Positions 1 to 6,941 of a stretch of DNA of 56,361 nt are shown here, piece after piece; the stretch's first letter is position 1, and every line of letters starts with the position of its first letter. The position numbers and the translations under genes were made by a program. The notes under the pieces were generated by a model. The model was given only the letters and a program-made list of their open reading frames with translations. It did not search any database and had not been told where the DNA came from. Source of the stretch: an uncultured Oscillospiraceae bacterium (lineage in GTDB: Bacteria > Bacillota > Clostridia > Oscillospirales > Acutalibacteraceae); assembly GCA_900540535.1 (NCBI GenBank), contig UQGM01000013.1, positions 1-56,361 on the forward strand. Direction: 5' to 3'.

Positions 1-67
1 TGAAACTCCCAATGAACTAAGCGGATACAAAGAAGAGATTTCTCTGCTCAGAGGGATACGTGGCTAA
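1..67 (+). CDS. C-terminal end of an unidentified gene (partial)
   Basis: An open frame enters the window at base 2 and stops with TAA at 65-67, giving 21 residues that end in ...SLLRGIRG. The residues are ordinary charged/hydrophobic protein sequence, and the stop lies 22 bases before the ATG of the next small gene, so this is probably the tail of a gene in the same operon. Nothing in 21 residues allows a family to be named, and a chance open frame of this length cannot be excluded. Confidence 0.4.
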   Translation, partial: ETPNELSGYKEEISLLRGIRG

Positions 68-89
68 ACTAAATTCAGGGGGCTTCAAA

Positions 90-335
90 ATGGACGATGT
101 AGGAAAAATCATAATGATAATTGCCATTATAATAGCTGTAATTGCAGTAATAGGAGCAGTTATAAGATACATTTATTTCTACAAGAAAGAACATTTTGAA
201 TGTCCTCACTGCGGAAACAAATTTAAACCAAAGGTTCTCAATATGATATTTTCCGTAAACGCAGTGGAAGGCAAAATCATCACCTGTCCCAAATGCGGTG
301 AAAAAGAATATATGGAACCAAAAAAAGATAAATAA
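90..335 (+). CDS. Small membrane protein with C-terminal zinc ribbon
   Basis: An 81-residue protein of unknown function. One hydrophobic segment (about residues 6-28, rich in I, V and A) is followed by a basic stretch and a two-knuckle zinc ribbon: CPHCG near residue 39 and CPKCG near residue 67. The four Cys should bind one zinc. By the positive-inside rule the ribbon is probably cytoplasmic. The frame is open further upstream (GTG at 60), but the ATG at 90 is preceded by AGGGGG at 77-82 at good spacing, so I take it as the start. The gene follows the tail of another gene by 22 bases and is closed by a hairpin terminator at 350-379. Short zinc-ribbon membrane proteins like this are common in Firmicutes and mostly uncharacterised. 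Confidence 0.7.
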   Translation: MDDVGKIIMIIAIIIAVIAVIGAVIRYIYFYKKEHFECPHCGNKFKPKVLNMIFSVNAVEGKIITCPKCGEKEYMEPKKDK

Positions 336-349
336 GCGCAAAGAGAAAA

Positions 350-384
350 ACATCGGCACGGTCAAAGCTGTGCCGATGTTTTGG
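350..384. terminator. Bidirectional intrinsic terminator
   Basis: A perfect 10-bp stem (350-359 with 370-379) with a 10-nt loop, followed by TTTTGG on the plus strand and by a T-rich tract (TTTTTCTC) on the minus strand. It sits between the convergent zinc-ribbon gene and the esterase gene and can serve both. Confidence 0.8.
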
Positions 385-391
385 TTTTAGA

Positions 392-1312
392 CTATTCTAA
401 AATCTCATTTATGAATTTCACTATTTCGTTCATGCATTTTTTGTAAACAGGAAGGAAATAGAGTATCTGAAAATCATGTATGAAAGCTGCATCCTTTTTG
501 CCGTAGAAAATGGTTCTGTGATAAACGCCGCTGGTTTCGAGAACCTTATCCATGGCGACGCTCTCCTCAAACAATCCGTCGTCGTAGGAATCCGTTACAA
601 AGGACGGCGGGAAATCTCCTGTTATATGGAGCAAAGGCGAAACCTCGACCCATTCCCCGGTCTTTGCAAGATCACGCAAAGAGTGGATATTGAGAAGTCC
701 CTTTATATATTTGCCTATTGCAGGGACTCTGACCTTCACTGCCGACTTTATATCGTATGCGCCGCAAAGAAGCACCAAAGCGGATATTTTGATATTCTTA
801 ATCCTCGGCGCATATCCGCTCTCCTGAGCGTAAGCCTCATTTGTGCAAAGGCATCCGAGAGTTGCCGAAAGATGCGCTCCTGCGGAATCTCCTCCCACAA
901 TAAGCTTTGACGTATCCGCACCGTATTTTTCTCCGTTTTCCACAACCCAGTTAACAGCCGAAATAATATCCTCTATCTGAGCCGGATAACGGTGCTCAGG
1001 CGCAAGTCGGTAATCAATATTAAAAACCACAAAGCCTTTCTGCGCAATACAGCGGCAGTAATGATGGAAAAAGGTCTTGTCAACGGTACTCCATCCGCCG
1101 CCGTGAATATACACAAATGCAGGCAGTGCCTTATTTATCACCTCGGGACGGTGTATGTCAAGAAAATGCCACTTTTCTCCGTCTTCATCATATGGAATAT
1201 CTATAATATCCCTTACTCCTCTGATTTTCGGTGCCGGCTTCATAAGCATTGACCAGCGAAAATCAGTACGCACTCTTTTAATTTTTAAACTTAAATCGGT
1301 TCCTGCCCCCAT
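392..1312 (-). CDS. Alpha/beta hydrolase, HSL-type esterase/lipase
   Basis: A 306-residue cytoplasmic carboxylesterase-like hydrolase. It shows the hormone-sensitive-lipase family oxyanion motif HGGGW (about residue 70) and the nucleophile elbow GDSAGAH (Ser near residue 142), with a candidate catalytic His in AFIHDF near the C-terminus and acidic residues in SYDDG about 30 residues earlier. No signal peptide is visible. The start is supported by AAAGGGG upstream of the ATG. It begins 17 bases after the stop of the metalloregulator gene, so the two are probably co-transcribed; whether that reflects a shared function is unclear. The substrate (a short-chain or acetylated ester) cannot be read from sequence. 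Confidence 0.85.
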   Translation of the reverse strand: MGAGTDLSLKIKRVRTDFRWSMLMKPAPKIRGVRDIIDIPYDEDGEKWHFLDIHRPEVINKALPAFVYIHGGGWSTVDKTFFHHYCRCIAQKGFVVFNIDYRLAPEHRYPAQIEDIISAVNWVVENGEKYGADTSKLIVGGDSAGAHLSATLGCLCTNEAYAQESGYAPRIKNIKISALVLLCGAYDIKSAVKVRVPAIGKYIKGLLNIHSLRDLAKTGEWVEVSPLLHITGDFPPSFVTDSYDDGLFEESVAMDKVLETSGVYHRTIFYGKKDAAFIHDFQILYFLPVYKKCMNEIVKFINEILE

Positions 1313-1329
1313 ACATATCCCCTTTAATT

Positions 1330-1713
1330 TTAAGATGAAGATTTTACATGATTCTTTATGGCTTCAAAGCTCTCTTTGCTTATTACATGCTCTATTTTGC
1401 AGGCGTCAGCAGCAGCAGTTTCAGGATCTACTCCTAAAAAAACAAGCCATTTTGTAAGAAGCGTATGCTTTTCATAAACACTTTCCGCTATCTCTCTGCC
1501 TTTATCCGTAAGAGTTATTCTTCCCTCAGCGGACATATTAATATAACCGTTTTCCCTTAAATTTTTCATTGCAACGCTTACGCTGGGCTTGCTGAAATTA
1601 AGCTGAGCGGCAATATCAACTGAACGTACAGAGGGATTTTTAAGCCCTAAAACAAGTATAGCTTCAAGATAATTTTCTGCAGATTCCTGTATTTTCAAAA
1701 TTATCACATCCAT
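1330..1713 (-). CDS. DtxR/MntR-family metal-dependent transcriptional regulator
   Basis: A compact 127-residue regulator. The N-terminal winged helix begins ESAENYLEAIL and contains the recognition region around SKPSVSVAMKNLRENGYI. It is followed by the dimerisation/metal-binding domain with DKGREIAESVYEKHTLL and the ligand-type motif DACKIEHVIS (Cys/Glu/His), typical of MntR/IdeR proteins. There is no C-terminal SH3/FeoA domain. The frame is open upstream, but family alignment places the start at ATG 1713 or at GTG 1707. A promoter (TTGATT, 17 bp, TATTAT at 1730-1758) would start RNA only about 10 bases before the ATG. It is divergent from feoA-feoA-feoB, and three copies of one dyad lie at the feo promoters, so it most likely senses Fe(II) or Mn(II) and represses iron uptake. 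Confidence 0.9.
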   Translation of the reverse strand: MDVIILKIQESAENYLEAILVLGLKNPSVRSVDIAAQLNFSKPSVSVAMKNLRENGYINMSAEGRITLTDKGREIAESVYEKHTLLTKWLVFLGVDPETAAADACKIEHVISKESFEAIKNHVKSSS

Positions 1714-1729
1714 AATTTTTGTTATAAAC

Positions 1730-1758
1730 ATAATAACACAAGGCAGATATAAAATCAA
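1730..1758 (-). promoter_or_regulatory. Promoter of the metalloregulator gene
   Basis: On the minus strand the -35 TTGATT (1753-1758) and -10 TATTAT (1730-1735) are separated by exactly 17 bp. It reads toward the DtxR-type gene and lies about 36 bp from the nearest GTTAG-N6-CTAAC dyad, so autoregulation is less obvious than regulation of feoA. Confidence 0.55.
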
Positions 1759-1782
1759 TTTTTAAAAACTTCAAAAAACATA

Positions 1783-1811
1783 TTGACAATTGAGTTAGTT
1801 GATGCTAACAT
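1783..1811 (+). promoter_or_regulatory. Promoter of the feo operon
   Basis: A consensus -35 TTGACA (1783-1788) and a weaker -10 TAACAT (1806-1811) are 17 bp apart. The first metalloregulator-type dyad (1794-1809) covers the spacer and part of the -10, a position suited to repression. Confidence 0.65.
1794..1809. promoter_or_regulatory. Dyad GTTAG-N6-CTAAC, operator copy 1 (feoA)
   Basis: Arms GTTAG (1794-1798) and CTAAC (1805-1809) with a 6-bp centre. It overlaps the -35/-10 spacer of the feoA promoter. The same dyad with the same 6-bp spacing recurs at 1819-1834 and 2345-2360, and the arms resemble the TTAG/CTAA arms of DtxR/IdeR-type boxes. Confidence 0.75.
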
Positions 1812-1818
1812 TATAGCA

Positions 1819-1834
1819 GTTAGAAAAGACTAAC
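1819..1834. promoter_or_regulatory. Dyad GTTAG-N6-CTAAC, operator copy 2 (feoA)
   Basis: Second copy, starting 25 bp after copy 1, with a different centre (AAAAGA). It falls just after the expected transcription start of feoA and before its ribosome-binding site (AAGGAGG, 1852-1858). Confidence 0.75.
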
Positions 1835-1866
1835 GCATTTCTTTTTGAAAGAAGGAGGTAGTTTTG

Positions 1867-2076
1867 ATGCCTTTGACATTGGCAAATTCCGGAGAAATTC
1901 AAAGAATAAAACGTATAGGCGGCAGCAATGAAATAAAAAAACATCTGGGTGCTCTCGGATTTACGGTCGGCGAAGAAATAAGCGTCATATCTCAAAACAC
2001 AGGTAATATTATTGTAAGTGTCAAGGATACACGTATCGCCATAAGTAAAGAAATGGCAAACAGAATTATGGTGTAA
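1867..2076 (+). CDS. feoA: FeoA family protein, first copy
   Basis: A 69-residue SH3-like FeoA-domain protein, the small cytoplasmic partner of the FeoB ferrous iron transporter. The typical FeoA pattern is visible: ...RIKRIGG near the start, LGFTVGEEISVISQ in the middle (the L-G-hydrophobic-G motif), and VSVKDTRIAISKEMANRIMV at the end. The ATG at 1867 is preceded by AAGGAGG (1852-1858). It is followed 16 bases later by a second FeoA gene and then feoB, a common Clostridia layout. It should be iron-repressed through the dyads in its promoter. Confidence 0.92.
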   Translation: MPLTLANSGEIQRIKRIGGSNEIKKHLGALGFTVGEEISVISQNTGNIIVSVKDTRIAISKEMANRIMV

Positions 2077-2092
2077 GGAGAGGATAATAACA

Positions 2093-2314
2093 ATGGAAAC
2101 CTTAAACAAAATCAAATGCGGAAAAACCGTGACCGTACTGAGAATAAACGGTCAGGGAGCCGTTAAAAGGCGCATTATGGATATGGGCATTACCAAGGGC
2201 ACAACTGTTTATGTAAGAAAAACCGCTCCCCTGGGAGATCCCGTAGAAATAACGGTCAGAGGATACGAGCTGTCACTGCGAAAAGCGGATGCACAAATGA
2301 TTGAAGTTGAGTAA
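2093..2314 (+). CDS. feoA: FeoA family protein, second copy
   Basis: A 73-residue FeoA-domain protein with a strong family pattern: GKTVTVLRINGQGAVKRRIMDMGITKGTTVYVRKTAPLGDP followed by VRGYELSLRKADAQMIEVE, an SH3-like barrel. It is clearly diverged from the first FeoA, so the pair is not a recent duplication. The two may form a heteromeric accessory to FeoB; this is inference. An internal promoter and operator lie between it and feoB. Confidence 0.93.
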   Translation: METLNKIKCGKTVTVLRINGQGAVKRRIMDMGITKGTTVYVRKTAPLGDPVEITVRGYELSLRKADAQMIEVE

Positions 2315-2343
2315 TTGCCCAGTAATTTTTATTTTTGTATATA
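2315..2343 (+). promoter_or_regulatory. Candidate internal promoter for feoB
   Basis: TTGCCC (2315-2320) and TATATA (2338-2343) with 17-bp spacing in the gap between the second feoA and feoB. It ends two bases before the third operator dyad, so a start site here would be under the same control as feoA. Confidence 0.5.
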
Positions 2344-2344
2344 G

Positions 2345-2360
2345 GTTAGTTTATACTAAC
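2345..2360. promoter_or_regulatory. Dyad GTTAG-N6-CTAAC, operator copy 3 (feoB)
   Basis: Third copy of the dyad (arms 2345-2349 and 2356-2360), between the candidate feoB promoter and the feoB ribosome-binding site. It is the strongest sign that the dyad is a real operator and not a chance palindrome of one promoter. Confidence 0.75.
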
Positions 2361-2376
2361 TAAAGGAGGAGAATTT

Positions 2377-4527
2377 ATGCCAATTAAAATAGCCCTTGCC
2401 GGAAATCCGAACAGCGGCAAGACAACGCTCTTTAACGCTCTCACCGGTTCCAATCAGTTTGTGGGAAACTGGCCGGGAGTAACCGTTGAGAAAAAAGAGG
2501 GACGCCTTAAAGGTCATAAGGATGTTACAATAACAGACCTGCCGGGAATCTACTCCCTTTCCCCCTACACTCTCGAAGAGGTAGTGGCAAGGAATTATCT
2601 TTTGGAAGAGCATCCCGATGTAATTTTAAACATAGTTGACGGCACAAACCTTGAAAGAAACCTTTACCTTACAACTCAGCTTTGTGAAACGGGTATACCT
2701 GTTGTAATCGCCGTAAACATGATGGATACAGTACATAAAAACGGCGGATTTGTAGATACTCAGAAGCTTTCAAAGGCAACGGGATGCGCAGTTTTTGAGA
2801 TATCTGCACTTAAAGGTACGGGCATCAAAGAGGCGGCACAGGGCGCTGTCAGAGCTGCCGGGCAGAAATTTGAATCCGTGCAGAAATTCAGCGATGACAC
2901 AGAAAAAGTTTTATCACAGCTTCAAACTCTCCTTGCAGATGATATTCCCGAAAGTGAAAAGAGATTCTTTGCCATAAAAGCTTTCGAGAGAGATGAAAAA
3001 TTTTCAGATAAAGTAAAATTCCACGAAGAAGCCGAAAAGCTCATAAAGGCATTTGAAGAACAAAAGGATGATGACAGCGAAAGCATAATAGTAAACGAAA
3101 GATACGAGCTTATTGCAAAAATGCTGAAAGGTGTCACGGAAAAGAGAAAGGCGGGTCAGCTTACTTTATCGGATAAAATCGACCGAATCGTCACAAACCG
3201 TTTTTTATCCCTGCCGATTTTCGCCTTGGTTATGACCCTTGTTTACTACGTCTCAATTACTACCGTAGGTGACTGGGTTACACACTTTACAAATGATATG
3301 CTCTTTGGTGACGGCTGGCATCTCTTCGGCTCTTCAATTTTTGTTCCCGGAATTCCCGATGCAGTGGGAGGATTCCTTGAAGGAATAGGTACTTCCCCAT
3401 GGCTTCAGGGGCTGATTACAGAGGGTATTGTGGGCGGAGTAGGCGCAGTTCTCGGCTTTGTGCCACAGATGTTTGTCCTCTTCTTCTTTCTTGCCATACT
3501 CGAAAGCTGCGGCTACATGGCGAGAATTGCGTTTATTATGGACCGCATTTTCAGAAAATTCGGTCTTTCGGGAAAATCATTTATCCCCATGCTTATCGGT
3601 ACAGGCTGCGGCGTTCCCGGCATCATGGCCTCAAGGACAATTGAAAATGACCGTGACCGCAAAATGACCGTTATGACTACAACCTTTATCCCATGCAGCG
3701 CAAAGCTTCCTATTATCGCCCTCATTGCCGGCGCATTATTTGCAGACAGCTGGTGGGTTGCTCCCAGTGCCTATTTCATTGGCATTGCGGCGATTATCAT
3801 CTCGGGAATCATGCTTAAAAAATCAAAGCTCTTTGCCGGAGATCCCGCTCCCTTTGTTATGGAACTTCCCGCCTATCATCTGCCCACCCCTTCAAACGTA
3901 CTCAGAAGCATGTGGGAAAGAGGCTGGTCCTTCATTAAAAAAGCCGGAACCATCATTCTCCTTTCATCTGTTTTTATATGGTTCACTTCAAACTTCGGAT
4001 TTACGGAAAACGGCTTCGGTATGGTTGAAGACCTCAATGACGGACTTCTTGCAAATATCGGCTCCGCTTTCGCATGGATTTTCGCTCCCCTCGGCTGGGG
4101 CAACTGGCAGTCCGCTGTAGCTGCTATTATGGGACTTGTGGCAAAGGAAAACGTTGTATCCACCTTCGGAATACTTTACGGCTTTGCAGAGGTTTCAGAA
4201 AACGGTCAGGAATTCTGGAGTGTTTTTGCGCAGAACTTTTCCGCCGTTTCCGCTTACTCGTTCCTGGTGTTCAATCTCCTGTGCGCCCCCTGCTTTGCCG
4301 CAATGGGAGCCATTAAAAGAGAGATGAACAGCGGAAAATGGACAGCTATAGCTTTAGGATATCAGACTATTTTCGCCTATGGCATTTCCCTTTGCATATA
4401 TCAGTTCGGTTCACTGTTCACAGGCAGCGGCTTCTCCATAGGCACAGCTTTCGCCATAATAGTTTTAGCAGTGATTATTTATTTCCTTTTCAGAAAGCCT
4501 GTAAAGGCAAACAGCAAACTCAGGTGA
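2377..4527 (+). CDS. feoB: Ferrous iron transporter B (FeoB)
   Basis: A 716-residue GTP-gated inner-membrane Fe(II) transporter of usual length. The N-terminal G domain has G1 GNPNSGKTT (residues 8-16), G3 DLPGIYSLS and G4 NMMD, followed by the helical GDP-dissociation-inhibitor region (about 150-260). The membrane domain then follows with the family signatures CGYMARIAFIMDR and GTGCGVPGIMASRTIENDRDRKMT, and two Gate regions with further TM helices at the C-terminus. AAAGGAGG stands 8 bases before the ATG. It is translated after two FeoA partners and 4 bases before a FeoB-associated Cys-rich protein. Regulation is most likely by the divergent DtxR-type protein. Confidence 0.97.
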   Translation: MPIKIALAGNPNSGKTTLFNALTGSNQFVGNWPGVTVEKKEGRLKGHKDVTITDLPGIYSLSPYTLEEVVARNYLLEEHPDVILNIVDGTNLERNLYLTTQLCETGIPVVIAVNMMDTVHKNGGFVDTQKLSKATGCAVFEISALKGTGIKEAAQGAVRAAGQKFESVQKFSDDTEKVLSQLQTLLADDIPESEKRFFAIKAFERDEKFSDKVKFHEEAEKLIKAFEEQKDDDSESIIVNERYELIAKMLKGVTEKRKAGQLTLSDKIDRIVTNRFLSLPIFALVMTLVYYVSITTVGDWVTHFTNDMLFGDGWHLFGSSIFVPGIPDAVGGFLEGIGTSPWLQGLITEGIVGGVGAVLGFVPQMFVLFFFLAILESCGYMARIAFIMDRIFRKFGLSGKSFIPMLIGTGCGVPGIMASRTIENDRDRKMTVMTTTFIPCSAKLPIIALIAGALFADSWWVAPSAYFIGIAAIIISGIMLKKSKLFAGDPAPFVMELPAYHLPTPSNVLRSMWERGWSFIKKAGTIILLSSVFIWFTSNFGFTENGFGMVEDLNDGLLANIGSAFAWIFAPLGWGNWQSAVAAIMGLVAKENVVSTFGILYGFAEVSENGQEFWSVFAQNFSAVSAYSFLVFNLLCAPCFAAMGAIKREMNSGKWTAIALGYQTIFAYGISLCIYQFGSLFTGSGFSIGTAFAIIVLAVIIYFLFRKPVKANSKLR

Positions 4528-4531
4528 TTTT

Positions 4532-4714
4532 ATGATTGAATTTTTATCGCTCCACGCAGCGGACATAATCATTTCGCTGATTGTATTAGCTGCCGTTACA
4601 GCGGCAGGAATGAAAATTTATAAAGACAGAAAAAAGGGCGCCTGTACAGGCTGTTCAGGATGCTGTTCAAAAAATTCACAGTGCTGCTGCGGCTGTTCCA
4701 AAAAGACTCAATAA
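4532..4714 (+). CDS. FeoB-associated Cys-rich membrane protein
   Basis: A 60-residue protein with one N-terminal TM helix (about residues 8-27), a basic patch, and a Cys-dense tail with ten Cys among the last 25 residues (CTGCSGCC, CCCGCS). It starts 4 bases after the feoB stop, so translation is probably coupled. This matches the known FeoB-associated Cys-rich family found directly after feoB in many Clostridia; the tail is thought to handle Fe(II), but its role is unproven. Confidence 0.88.
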   Translation: MIEFLSLHAADIIISLIVLAAVTAAGMKIYKDRKKGACTGCSGCCSKNSQCCCGCSKKTQ

Positions 4715-4812
4715 AGCTTATAACCTCCTCACCTTTTTATATCAGGCTCTCTGCGCTTTTGTGCAGGGGGTCTGAGTTTTTATATATTCACACAACACAT
4801 AAAAACAGCAGT

Positions 4813-4840
4813 AAAAAAATCCGGCATAGAAGCCGGATTT
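4813..4840 (-). terminator. Terminator of the DUF3592-like gene
   Basis: A 9-bp stem AAATCCGGC/GCCGGATTT (4817-4825 with 4832-4840) and 6-nt loop. On the minus strand it runs into TTTTTTT, so it mainly ends the DUF3592-like gene; it may also stop feo transcripts from the other side. Confidence 0.8.
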
Positions 4841-4876
4841 AATATAAAAGCAATATTAATATTTTCGTCTATTTGG

Positions 4877-5530
4877 CTACTTAGCGTCATCAGTTTCATC
4901 AAAATCTTTTTTTCGGAACACATTTTTTGCAATTATAAAAACTCCTGCCGCTATCAGTAAAAACGGTATCAAAGCAAATGGTCCTCCGGCAGCAAAAGCC
5001 GCTTTAACTGAAAATCCGTCAGCCATGAGATAAAAAGCTCCTACGCCTATTGCTATAGGCACCAAACCTATAAACAGATCGAAAACACGAATAGGACACT
5101 TTTCAAAAACACCGGCATTTGTCAAAAATCCCATAATGAAAACTCCTGAAATCAAAATAAACATAACTCCAATAAAAATCATTATAATACCGCCGTTAAT
5201 TCCTGCAATAACAGCTTCTTCAGGGTTTTGAGGGTTATATTTAATCTCTTTTGTACTGCCTATTTCCGGTACACTGCCTGAACCGTAATCCGTGGTAACA
5301 GTATACTCACGTCCATCTACAACATAAGAATAAGTCAGATAATAGGAATAGTTTCTGTCAGTGGAGCTTCCGCTCTCCCTTAACTCATAGTCACTGAGAT
5401 AGCCTTCCGTAACAGCATAATTTTCCGTTTCCTTTTTTAGTTCATAGGTATTCTTTATACCGAAACCCAGCAAAAGTATTCCTATCAAAAAAGCTATTCC
5501 CACTAAAGCAATTCCAGGTGTCTTTTTCAT
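4877..5530 (-). CDS. DUF3592-like membrane protein
   Basis: A 217-residue membrane protein. One TM helix (about residues 4-24) precedes an extracytoplasmic, Tyr-rich beta-type domain (YYLTYSYVVDGREYTVTTDYGSG...KEIKYNPQNPEEA), then three more TM helices. The soluble segment, with its V-G-x-x-Y and Y-x-P-x-x-P pattern, resembles DUF3592 proteins, whose function is unknown. The longer frame starting at 5563 is less likely than the ATG at 5530, which has GGGGAGG in front. It stands alone between two terminators. Confidence 0.6.
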   Translation of the reverse strand: MKKTPGIALVGIAFLIGILLLGFGIKNTYELKKETENYAVTEGYLSDYELRESGSSTDRNYSYYLTYSYVVDGREYTVTTDYGSGSVPEIGSTKEIKYNPQNPEEAVIAGINGGIIMIFIGVMFILISGVFIMGFLTNAGVFEKCPIRVFDLFIGLVPIAIGVGAFYLMADGFSVKAAFAAGGPFALIPFLLIAAGVFIIAKNVFRKKDFDETDDAK

Positions 5531-5590
5531 ATCTTGGACCTCCCCATGCATTAACGAAAACACTTCGTTTTGTCAATTATATCACTTAAA

Positions 5591-5631
5591 GGAAAAAATT
5601 AAAAGCGGTCTGCATAATGCAAACCGCTTTT
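5591..5631 (-). terminator. Terminator of tRNA-Lys
   Basis: A long imperfect stem around AAAGCGGT...ACCGCTTT (5602-5630), followed on the minus strand by a T-rich tract (5592-5600 read as AATTTTTTC). It lies two bases after the CCA end of tRNA-Lys. Confidence 0.75.
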
Positions 5632-5632
5632 G

Positions 5633-5708
5633 TGGTGATCCATCGGAGATTCGAACTCCGGACACCTTGATTAAAAGTCAAGTGCTCTGCCAACTGAGCT
5701 AATGGATC
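5633..5708 (-). tRNA. tRNA-Lys (anticodon TTT)
   Basis: A complete 76-nt tRNA with encoded CCA. The acceptor stem GATCCAT/ATGGATC, D arm GCTC-AGTTGGCA-GAGC, anticodon arm CTTGA-CTTTTAA-TCAAG with anticodon TTT, variable loop GTGTC and T arm CGGAG-TTCGAAT-CTCCG are all intact. It is a single-gene transcription unit, with its own promoter upstream and terminator downstream. Confidence 0.97.
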
Positions 5709-5741
5709 AAACTATTTAAGCACCTCAAACAGTGCCTGTAT

Positions 5742-5770
5742 ATGATATAATAAAATGCTCTTAAAGTCAA
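5742..5770 (-). promoter_or_regulatory. Promoter of tRNA-Lys
   Basis: On the minus strand, TTGACT (5765-5770), a 17-bp spacer and TATCAT (5742-5747), 34 bp upstream of the mature tRNA 5' end. Confidence 0.75.
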
Positions 5771-5866
5771 TAGGTATTTTCGCTTTTTTTCAAATTTTTT
5801 CATATTTTTTTGAAACACCGAATACATATATTAATTTATAGCTTTTTGCCTTTTATAATGACAACC

Positions 5867-5916
5867 GAAATCAGCTTCCACGCTCTGTTATTTCCATGAA
5901 AGCTGATTTCTTTTTT
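5867..5916 (+). terminator. Hairpin plus T-run facing an empty stretch
   Basis: An 11-bp perfect stem, GAAATCAGCTT (5867-5877) with AAGCTGATTTC (5900-5910), followed on the plus strand by TTTTTT. No plus-strand gene lies upstream within 1 kb. On the minus strand it follows the phosphodiesterase gene but lacks a T-run there. It is either a weak minus-strand terminator or the end of an unseen short plus-strand RNA. Confidence 0.5.
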
Positions 5917-5932
5917 CTGATGTCAGCCTAAA

Positions 5933-6847
5933 TTATTTATCAGTCAATTTTTTATTGCAGGCCAAAAACGTCGCCCTGTCCTCGGTAATCTGCATTCCGT
6001 GTCTGTAATTATGTCCGCCGTGGTCCGATGTAACTATTATAAGCCAGTTTTCATCTTTATATTCTTCTCTCGATTCAATAAAGCTCAGCTGCTCATAAAC
6101 ACATCTGTCTAAATCAGTAACAGCCTTTACATAGCGGTAATTTCCGTTTCCGAATTTCGTTGAATGTCCGTTATAGTCGGGAGCTTCATATATTGCAAAA
6201 ATGCATTTTGTACCTGATGTTATCTCAGATTTGATTTTCTCGTGAAGCTCTTCGTCGTTTTCCACTCTGTTAAAAGTAAGGGGCAGATTATTTATTTTGG
6301 CAATCTCTATTTCCCGGGAATAGGTAATTGTAAAATGATCCTGCCATGAAGCGTTAAAAGATGACGAATAACCCTTTTCGGCAAGCTCTCTGAGCACAGT
6401 GGGGACATTTTCTCTTATGGGCACATGAAAGATTACTCCGTTTTCCTTTCCCCATTTTCCAGTAAGAACAGAAGACCAGCCCTGAGCAGTGCTTGTTTCC
6501 TGATAACCGCCTTTATCTCCGCCTGCATAAGTTAGATAAAGTCCTCCCGCTTCTTTTATTTTCTTTATACCGCTGTATCTGCTGTCGCTGTTTATGCCGC
6601 TCACCTTTTCATCGGCACCCTTTAATATCAGCAGCATGCTGTCCGCTCTGGCTCCGTCAAAGCCTATGATCAGAGCTCTATTTGTCTTATCTGATTTTGT
6701 TTCAAAATGCTTTCTTACAATATCCGCTGTTACTGTCTGCGGCAGTGAATCAGCATAGCTGTTATCGAAAATACCGCTGATATTTACATTACTTATGTAT
6801 TCCTTGTTCTCTTTGGGCGATTTAATTCTCTTACGCAAAAATACCAT
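5933..6847 (-). CDS. Alkaline-phosphatase-superfamily phosphodiesterase/nucleotide pyrophosphatase
   Basis: A 304-residue hydrolase of the type I phosphodiesterase/NPP group. Metal and nucleophile motifs are in family order: FDGARAD (first metal Asp, about residue 62), a Thr/Ser nucleophile region around TSTAQGWSSVLTGKWG, APDYNGHS (Asp and His metal ligands) and TSDHGGHN (Asp-His-His). No signal peptide is evident, so it probably acts inside the cell. It is divergent from an organophosphate-type antiporter, with 94 bp between the starts, so a shared role in handling phosphate esters is plausible. The substrate is unknown. Confidence 0.8.
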   Translation of the reverse strand: MVFLRKRIKSPKENKEYISNVNISGIFDNSYADSLPQTVTADIVRKHFETKSDKTNRALIIGFDGARADSMLLILKGADEKVSGINSDSRYSGIKKIKEAGGLYLTYAGGDKGGYQETSTAQGWSSVLTGKWGKENGVIFHVPIRENVPTVLRELAEKGYSSSFNASWQDHFTITYSREIEIAKINNLPLTFNRVENDEELHEKIKSEITSGTKCIFAIYEAPDYNGHSTKFGNGNYRYVKAVTDLDRCVYEQLSFIESREEYKDENWLIIVTSDHGGHNYRHGMQITEDRATFLACNKKLTDK

Positions 6848-6941
6848 ATTTTTTACCTCTTAAATACAAAATTTATTCTTTATTTTTGCCTTTGTGTGAA
6901 TTATAATATTTAACATATTCACTTTCAAGAGGTACAGATAA

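Noticed and set aside
4715..4812. Extra small gene after the FeoB-associated protein
   Set aside because: The overlapping frame at 4660-4842 has no ribosome-binding site and lies half inside the Cys-rich gene.
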